Below are positions 7,899 through 16,790 of a DNA stretch of 63,714 nt, in pieces. Origin of the DNA: Faecalispora jeddahensis (GTDB taxonomy: Bacteria; Bacillota; Clostridia; Oscillospirales; Acutalibacteraceae); contig NZ_CBYL010000018.1 of NCBI RefSeq assembly GCF_000577335.1, forward strand, positions 1-63,714, written 5' to 3'. The notes beneath the pieces were generated by a model that searched no databases, had not been told where the DNA came from, and saw nothing but the letters and a program-made list of their open reading frames with translations. Within the stretch, counting starts at the first letter, position 1; the number at the start of each line of letters is the position of its first letter. The position numbers and the translations under genes are program-made.

Positions 7899-9107
7899 TC
7901 ATTCGCCGCGCATCCGCCGCAGCAAAGCGCCGGGTTTAACGGGATGCTTGGTTTTTGCCAGAACCCGCATGGTCGCATGGGGAGCCGCGTCGATTGGCGT
8001 CATTTCCGCGTCGTACAGCTCGTCGAGCGTAAGCAGATACGGCTGTGCGCCGGGTTCCAGCACATCCACCGTATCTCCCCGGAAGAAGCGGTTGCGCTGC
8101 GACAGAGTCGCCATGCCGTTCTCCCATCCCTCGCAGACCGCCGCGACCTCGTAATCGCGCACATAGCCGCCGTTCTGGTATACCTGCCCCGGCGTGCCGA
8201 AATAAAAGCCGGTGCTGTATTCGCGGTGGCTGATTTTGTTCAGTTCCTCGGGAATCCATTCCGGCAGCGGCTCGCCGGGATGCTGCTCGCAGAAATCGAT
8301 CGCGCTGCGGTACGCGTTGACCGTGACCGCGACGTAATAGGCCGATTTGGCCCGGCCCTCGATTTTCAGGCTGCTGATCCCCGCCTTTTGAAGCTCTGGA
8401 ATATGGCGGATCATACACATGTCGCGGGAATTGAGGATATAAGTCCCCCGGTCGTCCTCTTCAATGGGGAAATACTCGCCGGGTCGTTTTTCTTCCACAA
8501 GGTGGTACGACCAGCGACACGGCTGTGCGCAGTCGCCGCGGTTGGCATCCCGGCCGGTCAGGTAGTTCGACAGCAGACATCGGCCCGAAAAGGACACGCA
8601 CATCGAGCCGTGCACAAATGCTTCCAGCTCCAGCTCAGGCGGCGTTTTTGCGCGGATCTGCGCGATCTCGTCCATGCTCAGCTCTCTGGCCAGCACCACG
8701 CGCGACGCGCCCATTTCATAAAAGACGCGCGCGGTCTCGTGGTTGACGACTCCCGCCTGGGTAGAAACGTGAAGCTCCACGTCCGGCGCGTATTTCTGCG
8801 CCAGCTTCATCACGCCGAGATCGGCGACGATCAATGCGTCCACCCCTACCTGCTGGGCATAGCGCAGCAAATCGGGCAGGCGGTCGAGCTCATCCACACG
8901 GGGCAGCGTGTTGCAGGTCATGTGAACCCGGGTACCCTTCCGGTGGGCGGCCTGAACGGCCGCCGCCAGCTCTTCCGGTGAGAAATTGGCCGGGCCGGCT
9001 CTCATTCCGAACTCCTTTGCTGCCAGATAAACCGCATCCGCCCCAAAGGCCAGAGCGGCCTCCAGCCGTTCAAAATCCCCCGCCGGAGCCAATAGTTCCA
9101 TATTCAC
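7899..9107 (-). CDS. Peptidase U32 family protein (TrhP/RlhA-like)
   Basis: About 400 residues. MELLAPAGDFERLEAALAFG opens the U32 barrel, and FVHGSMCVSFSGRCLLSNYL followed by RGDCAQPCRWSY is the U32 signature with its conserved cysteines. Once named collagenase-like, bacterial members such as TrhP and RlhA take part in prephenate-dependent hydroxylation of tRNA wobble uridine or 23S rRNA; which applies here is open. The start is GTG 9107 (overlapping the mltG stop as GTGA) or ATG 9101. It is the last gene of a long operon, directly after mltG, a pairing common in Clostridia. Confidence 0.88.
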   Translation of the reverse strand: MNMELLAPAGDFERLEAALAFGADAVYLAAKEFGMRAGPANFSPEELAAAVQAAHRKGTRVHMTCNTLPRVDELDRLPDLLRYAQQVGVDALIVADLGVMKLAQKYAPDVELHVSTQAGVVNHETARVFYEMGASRVVLARELSMDEIAQIRAKTPPELELEAFVHGSMCVSFSGRCLLSNYLTGRDANRGDCAQPCRWSYHLVEEKRPGEYFPIEEDDRGTYILNSRDMCMIRHIPELQKAGISSLKIEGRAKSAYYVAVTVNAYRSAIDFCEQHPGEPLPEWIPEELNKISHREYSTGFYFGTPGQVYQNGGYVRDYEVAAVCEGWENGMATLSQRNRFFRGDTVDVLEPGAQPYLLTLDELYDAEMTPIDAAPHATMRVLAKTKHPVKPGALLRRMRGE

Positions 9108-10420
9108 TGAGTCAGACCCGCCTTTTTCAAGTTTTTCTGATGCTGCTCCGCCGTCTTGGCATAATAGGCCTTGCCGTCCGCAGAGTGGCAGAAGTAATAA
9201 TAATCTGTTTTCGCCGGATTCAGCGCCGCGTCAATCGCCGCACTGCCGGGATTTGCGATCGGCCCCGGGGGCAGCCCGACAATGTTATAGGTGTTGTACC
9301 GGCTGCTGTACGTATCCCGCTGCGCCTCGGGCACCTGCGCCTTCGTGCGGTAGGGATAGTAGATGGTGGAGTCGCACCCGAGCTGCTGCGTGCCGGTCGC
9401 CACGCCGTTTTTCAGGCGGTTGTGCAGAACGGAGGACACCTGATACATATCCTCTTCGTCTGCGGATTCCTCCTGAATGATGGAGGCAAGGTTCAGCACC
9501 TGATCGAGCGTCATTCCCTGCTCCTCCGCCTTCTCACGCACATCGGCGGTCAGCTTTTTACTCGTGTTGTTGATCATCTTGCCCAGGGCCTGCTTCGGGT
9601 CCTCGTCCTTATAGAATTCATAGGTGTCGGGGAACAGGTAGCCCTCCAGCAGATAATAGCGATCTTTGTCGTTGCCGATTGTCTTGATCAGGTCGTAGTT
9701 ATTAAAGTCCTGAGAATTGGCATATTTTAAAATGTCTTGTGCGGAACAGACGCCGTTTTTCTCCATCAGAGCGGCGACCTCCTGCACGTTCAGGCCCTCC
9801 TGGAACAAGACCTTCACAATATCGGTACGGTTATTGTTCGTTTGAAGGTAATTGATGATCGCCTCGTAGTCCATATCTGTTGTCAGCTCGTATGTGCCGT
9901 GCAGATAGGAACCGTTTGCGCGCGTGATGGTGGAATACAGCTGGAAAAAGCCCGGCTGTTCGATCACGCCGCCGCGGTACAGCACCTTGGCGATTTCACC
10001 GACGCTTGCGCCTTTCGGAATCTCGACGGTCACTGAGGATTCCGGTTTCTGGTACGCGAGCATATCCGCCATTCCGGTTACCAGATACTGGCCGGTTCCA
10101 ATCCCGAGGATAAGGATCATCGACATCCAGATCATGCGGAAAAAACGCCGGTTTCTGCGGCCCTTTTCGCGGCTTCTTTCCCGCAGGGCTTTCTCTTCGG
10201 CTTTTTGGGCGCGGCGCTCCGATTCCGCCATCGCCTTGCGCGTCTGGGGGCTGCTGTAGCTGTGCAGCACATCCGGCTCACCGGCAGCCGGCCTTGGCTC
10301 CTGCGAAACGGACTGATCCATATCGTCGTTGTCATTGATTTCGACCCTGAAATGCTGGGCCCGGTTCTGCCGCTGATCCTCCTGGCCGCGGTTTCGCCGC
10401 TGATTGTCGTCGTCGCGCAT
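9104..10420 (-). CDS. mltG: Endolytic murein transglycosylase
   Basis: 438 residues. A charged cytoplasmic N-terminus of about 85 residues is followed by one membrane helix (MIWMSMILILGIGTGQYLV) and the extracellular YceG domain: a LysM-like part (SVTVEIPKGASVGEIAKVL) and the catalytic part with LASIIQEES, whose Glu is the expected catalytic residue, then SSVLHNRL and NTYNIVGLPPGPIANPG. It cleaves nascent glycan strands and so sets their length. I chose ATG 10420 because AGGGGG precedes it; a longer frame would start at 10462 inside the upstream gene. Confidence 0.93.
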   Translation of the reverse strand: MRDDDNQRRNRGQEDQRQNRAQHFRVEINDNDDMDQSVSQEPRPAAGEPDVLHSYSSPQTRKAMAESERRAQKAEEKALRERSREKGRRNRRFFRMIWMSMILILGIGTGQYLVTGMADMLAYQKPESSVTVEIPKGASVGEIAKVLYRGGVIEQPGFFQLYSTITRANGSYLHGTYELTTDMDYEAIINYLQTNNNRTDIVKVLFQEGLNVQEVAALMEKNGVCSAQDILKYANSQDFNNYDLIKTIGNDKDRYYLLEGYLFPDTYEFYKDEDPKQALGKMINNTSKKLTADVREKAEEQGMTLDQVLNLASIIQEESADEEDMYQVSSVLHNRLKNGVATGTQQLGCDSTIYYPYRTKAQVPEAQRDTYSSRYNTYNIVGLPPGPIANPGSAAIDAALNPAKTDYYYFCHSADGKAYYAKTAEQHQKNLKKAGLTQ

Positions 10421-10430
10421 GACAGACCCC

Positions 10431-11027
10431 CTATCTTGCTTTCTTCGATGTCCTGCGGACATATTTTTCCGTTACCAACAGATCGACCGATCTGTCGTAA
10501 TAGCCGTGCGGCAGATTCCACTGAACACAGAAGGAATAGCACACGCCCACCGTAAACCCGCCAAAGCGGGACAAAAAGCGGTCGTAATAGCCGCCGCCAT
10601 ATCCGAGCCGAAAACCCTGTACGTCAAAGCTGAAGCCGGGCACCAGGCAAAAGCCGCGGGACTCGTCTTCCACCCTTTCACAACGCTGCACAATCGGCTC
10701 CATCACGCCAAACGACGCGCGCTCCAGGTCCTGCCAGGAGCGAATGTAATAGAATTCCATGTCGCGGGTTCCCGGAATGCACCGGGGAACAGCCACCCGC
10801 TTCTGATTTGCCCAGGCCGCCTGCACAATGGCAAGGGTATCTACCTCCAGCTCTTTGCTGATATAGGTAAATACCGTATCGGCCTGACTGTATTCCCGCA
10901 AAGATAGCAGCCGGGACTGGATTTCAGAATCCAGCCTCAGCTTTTCTTCCTCCGACAGATCTTCTCTGAGCCTGCGATATTTGCCCCGCAGACCTGTCTT
11001 TACCTCTTTGATGTTCTTTACTGGCAT
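10431..11027 (-). CDS. 5-formyltetrahydrofolate cyclo-ligase
   Basis: 198 residues of the MTHFS/YgfA family, which converts 5-formyl-THF to 5,10-methenyl-THF using ATP. The N-terminal KTGLRGKYRRLREDLS and the C-terminal VPGFSFDVQGFRLGYGGGYYDRFL are diagnostic. The ATG at 11027 overlaps the upstream DJ-1-family gene by 10 bases with GAGGAATT as binding site. The folate role fits thyX in the same operon (ThyX consumes methylene-THF) and fhs/SHMT-like genes elsewhere in the window. Confidence 0.92.
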   Translation of the reverse strand: MPVKNIKEVKTGLRGKYRRLREDLSEEEKLRLDSEIQSRLLSLREYSQADTVFTYISKELEVDTLAIVQAAWANQKRVAVPRCIPGTRDMEFYYIRSWQDLERASFGVMEPIVQRCERVEDESRGFCLVPGFSFDVQGFRLGYGGGYYDRFLSRFGGFTVGVCYSFCVQWNLPHGYYDRSVDLLVTEKYVRRTSKKAR

Positions 11028-11557
11028 TGCATCAAATTCCTCAGCTTTTCCGCGGCTTCTTTGTCCGCCAAAAGATCAGTGAGCTGCAGCGCAAACGCCA
11101 TCGCAGCCATCGGGCCGCGGCCCGTAATGATTTTTCCGTCCACAGTGACAAGCTCACCGGTATATTCTGCGCCGGTAATTTCAGAAACAAATCCGTCGCT
11201 GACCGTGGCGCGCCGGCCCTTTAACAGCCCCATGTGCCCCAGAATCGACGGAGCCGCGCAGATGGCCGCCACATAAGCGCCGCGCTCATAGCAGTGCATC
11301 ACCGTATCCTTTACCACCTGTGACTGCTCCAGATTTGGTGTTCCCGGCAGTCCGCCCGGCAGAACCACCATCTGAAGGCCATCCAGAGAGATTTCGCTTT
11401 CTTCCAGATCAGCGATGACAGGGATTTGATGGGCACCCATGATTTGCTTGCCGCCGACCCCCACTGTCTGAATCGGCACATTGGCACGCCGAAGCAGATC
11501 GACCGCCGTTAAAGCCTCAATCTCTTCAAATCCATTCGCCAAAAATACGTACGTCAT
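11018..11557 (-). CDS. DJ-1/PfpI family protein
   Basis: 179 residues. TYVFLANGFEEIEALTAVDL has the conserved nucleophile-elbow glutamate, and VAAICAAPSILG carries the reactive cysteine of DJ-1/YajL proteins; GGLPGTPNL and TVSDGFV also fit. Members act as glyoxalase/deglycase-like or oxidative-stress proteins, and the precise role here is not decided by sequence. I chose ATG 11557 over GTG 11566 from the spacing to AAAAAGGGGA. Confidence 0.88.
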   Translation of the reverse strand: MTYVFLANGFEEIEALTAVDLLRRANVPIQTVGVGGKQIMGAHQIPVIADLEESEISLDGLQMVVLPGGLPGTPNLEQSQVVKDTVMHCYERGAYVAAICAAPSILGHMGLLKGRRATVSDGFVSEITGAEYTGELVTVDGKIITGRGPMAAMAFALQLTDLLADKEAAEKLRNLMQCQ

Positions 11558-11580
11558 TCCAGTCACATCCCCTTTTTCAG

Positions 11581-12459
11581 TTAATCCAGCGTCAGCCCCA
11601 AATAGGCCTTGCCGTTATGTTCCACCGGCCTGAGCGGCCGGAGCATACCAAACCGCCGAACCTCGCCCCTGTTCGGGAACAGCGCTCCGTTTTCCGGCAG
11701 GCGCAGGTGATAGCTTTGCGCCGGCATTTCGGCAAGCAACTGCCCGAGAAGCGCCGGGAACGCCGCTTCATTTGCCATCAGCTCGGTCACCTCGCAGGAG
11801 CCGTCCTCCAGCAGGCGGCTGAACGCATAGGCTGCATCCTCGCCCGACTGCACGGCAATCAGCTTGCCGCCGTACTGGTGGTTAAAGCCCTGCGCAAAGC
11901 AGAGCGCGCGCTCATCCCACAAAACGGAACCCCAAAGGGAAGAAAGCTGTTCTTCCCGGATTTGTTTCATCCTGGAATAGCCCAAAACCACCCGGCCGCA
12001 CTGCGCCCCCGCGGAAAGCTGCGAAAGCTCTTCCGCCGAAACTGTGACAAAGCGGGTAAAAAAGGCCTCTTCGTAGCCATAATTCGCGTAGTAATCATAC
12101 AGCACATCGCTCGACGGCAGCAGACACGAAAAGTGCTCGCCGCGTTTGACACCCAAATGCGCCGCGGCCCGCAGCAGCGCGCCCATGCAGCCCTGCTTAC
12201 GGTATTCCGGCAGAGTGGCGGCGGCGTAAATATAGTGGCCGCGCACCTCGCCGCCCGGCTGCACCATGCGTGCCGGCAGCATATGCACCATTGCAGCCGC
12301 CCTGCCGTCTATTTCGTAGACCAAACAGGTACGCGGCTGAAAGGCATTATTGAAAAAATAGGCAACGGGCCGCTTGGGGTCCCCAAAGCAGATCTGCCAT
12401 ATCGTTTCGAGCTCCGGCTGCATGCCCCAGCGGGCCAGCCTGATGATTCTGCCGCTCAT
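11581..12459 (-). CDS. GNAT-type N-acetyltransferase, Eis-like
   Basis: 292 residues. The acetyl-CoA segment YIYAAATLPEYRKQGCMGALLRAA is followed by LLPSSDVLYDYYANYGYE, and a second, weaker GNAT-like half follows, giving the two-domain look of Eis-type enzymes. Substrate unknown. Its start overlaps the stop codon of the DUF2156 gene (TAATG), so the two are coupled. A pairing of a LPG-synthase-like protein and a GNAT acetyltransferase could act on related aminoacylated substrates, but that is inference. Confidence 0.82.
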   Translation of the reverse strand: MSGRIIRLARWGMQPELETIWQICFGDPKRPVAYFFNNAFQPRTCLVYEIDGRAAAMVHMLPARMVQPGGEVRGHYIYAAATLPEYRKQGCMGALLRAAAHLGVKRGEHFSCLLPSSDVLYDYYANYGYEEAFFTRFVTVSAEELSQLSAGAQCGRVVLGYSRMKQIREEQLSSLWGSVLWDERALCFAQGFNHQYGGKLIAVQSGEDAAYAFSRLLEDGSCEVTELMANEAAFPALLGQLLAEMPAQSYHLRLPENGALFPNRGEVRRFGMLRPLRPVEHNGKAYLGLTLD

Positions 12460-13367
12460 TATTCCGTTCCCTTCAGTACCGCACGGTACTTCTCCAGTAT
12501 GATTACGGGGTGGTAAGACAGCTTTGCTTTGCGCAGTCCCTCCAGCCCCAGATCCTCTTCCCTGTTGATATATTGGTAGCCCGAGAGATTGCGGCGGGCA
12601 AACTCGTTGTTGATCGCTGCGTACAGACCGTCGTAACCGGCCAGCGCTTTTTCAAAATGGAGCAGGAATACCTGCGGATTGATTTCCTCGCCGATCGTGT
12701 AGGCCACCGGCTTACCATCAATGCGGATCAGACCGCCGGAAAGCTTCAGCTCTTCAAAGTTGGCAAACGCTTTTCGAAGCGCGCGCACCTCTTTATCCAG
12801 CCCGTTTTCCGGGTCGCATCCGTTCTGGCGGCACCACTCCCAGCTGACCTCGCGGCACGCATCGAGCGTATCGACCGTAACGTCCTCATATTCCCACTGA
12901 TACTGGCGGTTGAATTTGGAAACGTGATTGCGCTTGCCGTGGTATTTTCTGCCCGCTAGCTCAATCAGATCGCTGCTGTTATAAATATAGTCCGCGCCGT
13001 CTCTGTCGATGCTGAATTCAAAACGGCCCGGCATCGCCTCTTCCATGCGGGCGACCTCTTTTTCAGTCATGCCCCACATCTGAAAGCGAAAGCCCTTTTC
13101 CGCCGCGTCGTCAATCAGCAGCTGCAGAGCGTCCCTGAGGCTCCCGGCGCTTGCAGGGTCTGCCACATAAGGGAAATTATAGGTGTGAAAATGCTCGCCC
13201 GAGGACAAAAGCACATACCCATCCTGACGGCAAATACGGGAATGATACGATTCATTCCAGATAAGCAGGGTGCCGAACGCGTTCTCGCTCCCCATTTTAC
13301 CGCTGGCCGCCAAAATCGGCTGAAGCCATTTCCGATCCTCGATCGTTGCATATTCAAATTTTAACAT
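12459..13367 (-). CDS. DUF2156 protein, LPG synthase C-terminal-like
   Basis: 302 residues, no membrane helices. The internal duplicated GNAT-like fold of MprF C-terminal domains is suggested by FQMWGMTEKE, YIYNSSDLIELAGRKYHGKR and the terminal YQYINREEDLGLEGLRKAKL. Soluble homologues are annotated as phosphatidylglycerol lysyltransferase C-terminal-like or aminoacyl-tRNA-dependent transferases; the real substrate is unknown. Without the flippase half it is not a complete MprF. It overlaps tmk by 7 bases and has an AAAGGAATG site. Confidence 0.85.
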   Translation of the reverse strand: MLKFEYATIEDRKWLQPILAASGKMGSENAFGTLLIWNESYHSRICRQDGYVLLSSGEHFHTYNFPYVADPASAGSLRDALQLLIDDAAEKGFRFQMWGMTEKEVARMEEAMPGRFEFSIDRDGADYIYNSSDLIELAGRKYHGKRNHVSKFNRQYQWEYEDVTVDTLDACREVSWEWCRQNGCDPENGLDKEVRALRKAFANFEELKLSGGLIRIDGKPVAYTIGEEINPQVFLLHFEKALAGYDGLYAAINNEFARRNLSGYQYINREEDLGLEGLRKAKLSYHPVIILEKYRAVLKGTE

Positions 13368-14041
13368 AAATCGCTACATTCCTTTATGATTTCACTTTCC
13401 ATGATTTCCGCATGGATTTGCTGTGCCGGTTTGATCTGCCCGTTTTCGGCGCATGGGATGACAAGCCATCCCAGCTTTTCCGCGCAGTATAATGCGCTTT
13501 GCCGGCAGGCAGCCAGAAAGGTGGTGTCCTGCTCGTGCAGATCCTTCTTCGCTTCGTCGCCCTCATACCGTTCCCGGAGCAGACGCTGAGAGATTTCCAG
13601 CGGCATGTCCAGATAAATCACGGCGTCCGGTGCGGGAAGCTCCAGTTTATTATACTCAAAATCGCAGACCCAATCCAGATAGGAATCCCACTCCGAATGG
13701 GGCAGCTTCGTCATTTGGTATACCATGTTAGAGGTGGTATACCGGTCGGCAACGATCAGGCTGCCGTTTTCGTAGTCACTGCGCCAGTGGCGCACATAGC
13801 TCGCAAAGCGGTCCACCGCGTAAAAGGAGCTGGCCGCAAAGGCGTTGACCTCCTGCGGGTGCGCGCCGAGCTCGCCGCCGAGATACATTTTCACCAGCGC
13901 GGAGGATTTCTCCTGATAATCCGGAAAAGAAACCCGCCGCAGCCGCACGCCGCTCTTTGTGAGCGCCTCACACAAAAGCGCCGTCTGCGTGGCCTTCCCG
14001 CTACCGTCAAGGCCCTCGATCACGACCAGCCGGCCGCTCAC
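13361..14041 (-). CDS. tmk: dTMP kinase
   Basis: 226 residues, near the usual ~210. RLVVIEGLDGSGKATQTALL is the P-loop, with Ala where most Walker A motifs have Thr or Ser directly after the lysine; a Thr follows one position later. FPDYQEKSSALVKMYLGGELG, FYAVDRFAS and the DR(Y) motif VADRYTTSN are present, as is the lid arginine region RYEGDEAKKDLHE. It phosphorylates dTMP to dTDP. GTG 14041 overlaps the thyX stop (GTGA) and follows GGAGGAG, so it is coupled to thyX, the source of its substrate. Confidence 0.93.
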   Translation of the reverse strand: MSGRLVVIEGLDGSGKATQTALLCEALTKSGVRLRRVSFPDYQEKSSALVKMYLGGELGAHPQEVNAFAASSFYAVDRFASYVRHWRSDYENGSLIVADRYTTSNMVYQMTKLPHSEWDSYLDWVCDFEYNKLELPAPDAVIYLDMPLEISQRLLRERYEGDEAKKDLHEQDTTFLAACRQSALYCAEKLGWLVIPCAENGQIKPAQQIHAEIMESEIIKECSDLC

Positions 14042-14811
14042 GGCTGCTCCTCCAGATTTTTGTAATACGCGCGTACCTCTGTCATCTTGCCGCAGCTCAT
14101 CTTCCCTTCGGGACAGCCGCCGCGCACACACGGCGGGCCGCAGTGAGAGAACAGGTTCGGCGCGACGCCGCGCACCAGACGCAGCATCTGAATCGCGACC
14201 TCCTGAATTTCCCATTGGGCGCGGTTGCAGCAGCGGTGCGAAAAGAAATTGTACAGCGACCGGGCGTTCATGGTACAGATCATTTTGGTTTCACAGGCGT
14301 TCGGCAGCACAAAGCGCGCGTCCTCAATCGCCTTTTTCTGCGCCGCGCGGGCAGCTTCTTCCGGCTTTTTGCCCTCCGCGATCATTTGGGCCTGATGTTT
14401 TTCCTGCAGCAGGCGGGTCAGAGTTTCATACCGGCGCTGGGCTTCCTCCATCGATTCGATGAATTCCTGCCGTGCCTCGGGGATTGCCTCAATCTCGGGC
14501 GGGATCACGTAGCCGAACTGATGCTCCGCTACATATCTTTGGCTCTGCACGCTGTAAGAAGCAATGCGATGACGGGTCATCTGCGCCAGAAACGCGCGCG
14601 ACACTCCTTCGATCGCAAATGTAAACGATGCGTGCTCAATCGGGCTTTCATGCCCGATCTCAGAGAGCATCTCGACAAAACGGGCGGTTTTTTCCTCTGT
14701 GAGGCCGTCCATAATATGTTCCACATCCGCAGCGGAATAGCAGAGCTTTGCGGCGGCTGCCACCGTCTGCTCCGGCTGCGGCGTATAAGCGATCAACGCT
14801 ACCTTTGCCAT
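14038..14811 (-). CDS. thyX: FAD-dependent thymidylate synthase
   Basis: 257 residues. The ThyX motif RHRIASYSVQSQR lies at residues 80-92; ESPIEHASFTFAIEG and the C-terminal SHRCCNRAQWEIQ are also typical. It makes dTMP from dUMP using methylene-THF as carbon donor and NADPH/FAD as reductant. The tail holds a cysteine-rich stretch (CGPPCVRGGCPEGKMSCGK) seen in Clostridial members. It is coupled to tmk downstream and follows the pseudokinase gene by only 4 bases. Confidence 0.95.
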   Translation of the reverse strand: MAKVALIAYTPQPEQTVAAAAKLCYSAADVEHIMDGLTEEKTARFVEMLSEIGHESPIEHASFTFAIEGVSRAFLAQMTRHRIASYSVQSQRYVAEHQFGYVIPPEIEAIPEARQEFIESMEEAQRRYETLTRLLQEKHQAQMIAEGKKPEEAARAAQKKAIEDARFVLPNACETKMICTMNARSLYNFFSHRCCNRAQWEIQEVAIQMLRLVRGVAPNLFSHCGPPCVRGGCPEGKMSCGKMTEVRAYYKNLEEQP

Positions 14812-14815
14812 TGTA

Positions 14816-16501
14816 TTATGTTCCTCCGCTTCCGGCCGGACCGCCCAGAACGGACGGATCCGGCCCCTTGCTCAATAAAATCACCACATGGGCGCCGTAC
14901 TCCAGCGAATCGCCCGCCTTGTGGTCCTGGTAACCGACGGCCTGCCCGGCCGGTACGGTATCGTCGAACACATCCCGCTTTGCAGGGGTCAGCCCTGCGG
15001 ACGTAACCGCCAGAGAGGCGTCCTCCAGACTCATGCCCCGAATCTCGGGCAGGGAACGCATTTGAGCGCCCTGACTGACGACAACGACGATTTTTACGCC
15101 CTTCTGTGCCAGCTCGCCCGCCGTGGGGGACTGCCGGATGATCTTGCCCTCGGCCACTGTATCGCTGAACTCCTTATCAGAGACCAGAATGTCGTAGTCC
15201 TCGGTTCCGGCGCTTTCCGCTGCCAGAACATCATCAAGCTTCTGCCCCACCAGATCGGGAACCTGAACGCGCTCCGTGCCGGAAAGCTCCGCCGCGTCAA
15301 GGCCGTTCATCAGCATCCCGGAATCGGCAGATTCCACAGTCGCCTTCATGGCGGTGGAATCCGCAGCGCCGGCCGTGCCGCCAAAGCTTGGCGGGAACAG
15401 CCAGAAGATCCCGATACAAACAAAAACAGCCAAAGAAACCACACCGGAACCGATTGCCCAGGCAATGCCCGGGATGCCGCGTCGGGCGGGCTCCGGTTCC
15501 GGAGCAGACTCCGGCGGCAGGGGTTCCTCTATTTTTGCCGTAACAGTGGGCGCTGCCGAAAGCTCAGCCCGCAGGCGCTCAAAATGAGGGGTTCGTTTGG
15601 ACGGCATCACCTGCAGAGCGTTGGCCAGGCCGGTGATCACATACGGGGGCAGACTTTTGAGCGTACTGGTCGGGATCATCAGCCGCGAATCCCCCTTGCG
15701 GCGCAAAGCATCCTGCGGCAGAGCGCCGGTCAGCGCAAAAAACAGACATGCGGCAAAGCCGTACACGTCCGTCGACTCATCCGGCACATAATTCATCACA
15801 TATTGCTCGAGCGCGGCGCAGCCCGCCACCAAGTCCGGCGGCAGGTCGGTATCCATACGGCGCACGGCGTCCAGCTCAAAATCGGTCAGCTTCATGCGGC
15901 CATCCTGCAGAATCACCAGCGTGTCAGGCGAAATGCCAAGGTGATTTACGCCCTTGGAATGCAGTGTGGAAAGCGCGGACAGCACCGGCATGAACAGCGG
16001 GCGGGCGGCATTCCAGTCCAGGCTGCCGCCGCGGCGCTCCACAAAATAGCGCAGTGTGATGCATTCTTCCCACTCCGCTACCGTATAGGCCGTTCCGTTT
16101 TCTTCAAAAATATCGTAAATCTGTTCGATCGCAGAAAGCTGCCGCATATGTGCCAGCTCACGTGCATCATTTAAAAAGGAGGTTTTATATTCCTGAAACG
16201 TGACCTCGCTGCCGTCTACCACACGCACCATCTGGCCGTCCGGCAGGCGCTCGCTCATCGTCTGGGGAAAAAACTCACGAATCAACGTTTTGATATTCAG
16301 CACACTGTCGTAGCCGATATAAGAGATTCCCTCTCCGTTACTCTTGCGGGCCAAGCCGATCATATATCGATTTTGCAGCATGGTTTTGAACGGCAGCGCG
16401 TCCGGCCGCTGCGGCTCATCCGTCGGACACCCGCAATGAGGGCATGGCTCGCCCACGGGCCGCTCCGACATACAGTTCATGCATAGCTCAAAGTCAGTCA
16501 T
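14816..16501 (-). CDS. PASTA-domain Ser/Thr pseudokinase with zinc ribbon
   Basis: 561 residues. A four-cysteine zinc ribbon (C7, C10, C20, C23) precedes a protein-kinase fold at about 42-310. K71 may be the ATP lysine, but the HRD motif reads HLG at 187-189, so the catalytic Asp is Gly, and DFG reads DFE at 207-209. A membrane helix at ~346-370 is followed by two PASTA repeats (VPDLVGQKLDDVL..., LPEIRGMSLEDAS...) outside the cell. PASTA domains in PknB/PrkC kinases bind muropeptides or beta-lactams. The lost residues suggest a signalling or scaffolding pseudokinase. It heads the operon that contains thyX and mltG. Confidence 0.85.
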   Translation of the reverse strand: MTDFELCMNCMSERPVGEPCPHCGCPTDEPQRPDALPFKTMLQNRYMIGLARKSNGEGISYIGYDSVLNIKTLIREFFPQTMSERLPDGQMVRVVDGSEVTFQEYKTSFLNDARELAHMRQLSAIEQIYDIFEENGTAYTVAEWEECITLRYFVERRGGSLDWNAARPLFMPVLSALSTLHSKGVNHLGISPDTLVILQDGRMKLTDFELDAVRRMDTDLPPDLVAGCAALEQYVMNYVPDESTDVYGFAACLFFALTGALPQDALRRKGDSRLMIPTSTLKSLPPYVITGLANALQVMPSKRTPHFERLRAELSAAPTVTAKIEEPLPPESAPEPEPARRGIPGIAWAIGSGVVSLAVFVCIGIFWLFPPSFGGTAGAADSTAMKATVESADSGMLMNGLDAAELSGTERVQVPDLVGQKLDDVLAAESAGTEDYDILVSDKEFSDTVAEGKIIRQSPTAGELAQKGVKIVVVVSQGAQMRSLPEIRGMSLEDASLAVTSAGLTPAKRDVFDDTVPAGQAVGYQDHKAGDSLEYGAHVVILLSKGPDPSVLGGPAGSGGT

Positions 16502-16540
16502 ACTGGTTCCTCCATAATGCTATTATGGACACACAAAGCA

Positions 16541-16610
16541 GGCGTTATCCCGCCGGTTGGCGCCACAGCCCTCTCCGGCGGATAACGCCGGGCATTCCGG
16601 ATCAGCCCGG
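16541..16610 (-). promoter_or_regulatory. Structured leader of the pseudokinase operon
   Basis: Two strong hairpins in the 5' UTR: GGCGTTATC plus CGCCGG pairing with CCGGCG plus GATAACGCC (16541-16589), and CCGGGC/GCCCGG (16588-16610). They share two bases, so they may exclude each other. A third small hairpin, CCATAAT-AGC-ATTATGG, covers the edge of the ribosome binding site just before the start codon. No known riboswitch is recognised. Confidence 0.5.
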
Positions 16611-16657
16611 CTGTTTTTCGGGCGGAACGCACACCACCCGATTCTTTATATTTAAGA

Positions 16658-16687
16658 AGTATACCACAGTCTACCGGCAAAACGCAA
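16658..16687 (-). promoter_or_regulatory. Candidate promoter of the pseudokinase operon
   Basis: Minus strand -35 TTGCGT (16687-16682), 18-base spacer, -10 TATACT (16663-16658). Good -10, weak -35. Confidence 0.5.
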
Positions 16688-16760
16688 TACCTCGCGTCTG
16701 ACTCTCATTTTGGGGCTCCGGTTTTGCGACATTTTTCGCAGAATTTTAAAGGGAAGCGAA

Positions 16761-16789
16761 TTGATATTCTATGCCCTGTTTGCTATAAT
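16761..16789 (+). promoter_or_regulatory. Promoter of ppx-ppk1-pfk and its structured leader
   Basis: -35 TTGATA (16761-16766), 17-base spacer, -10 TATAAT (16784-16789). Transcription should begin within a few bases of the structured RNA motif. Confidence 0.8.
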
Positions 16790-16790
16790 A

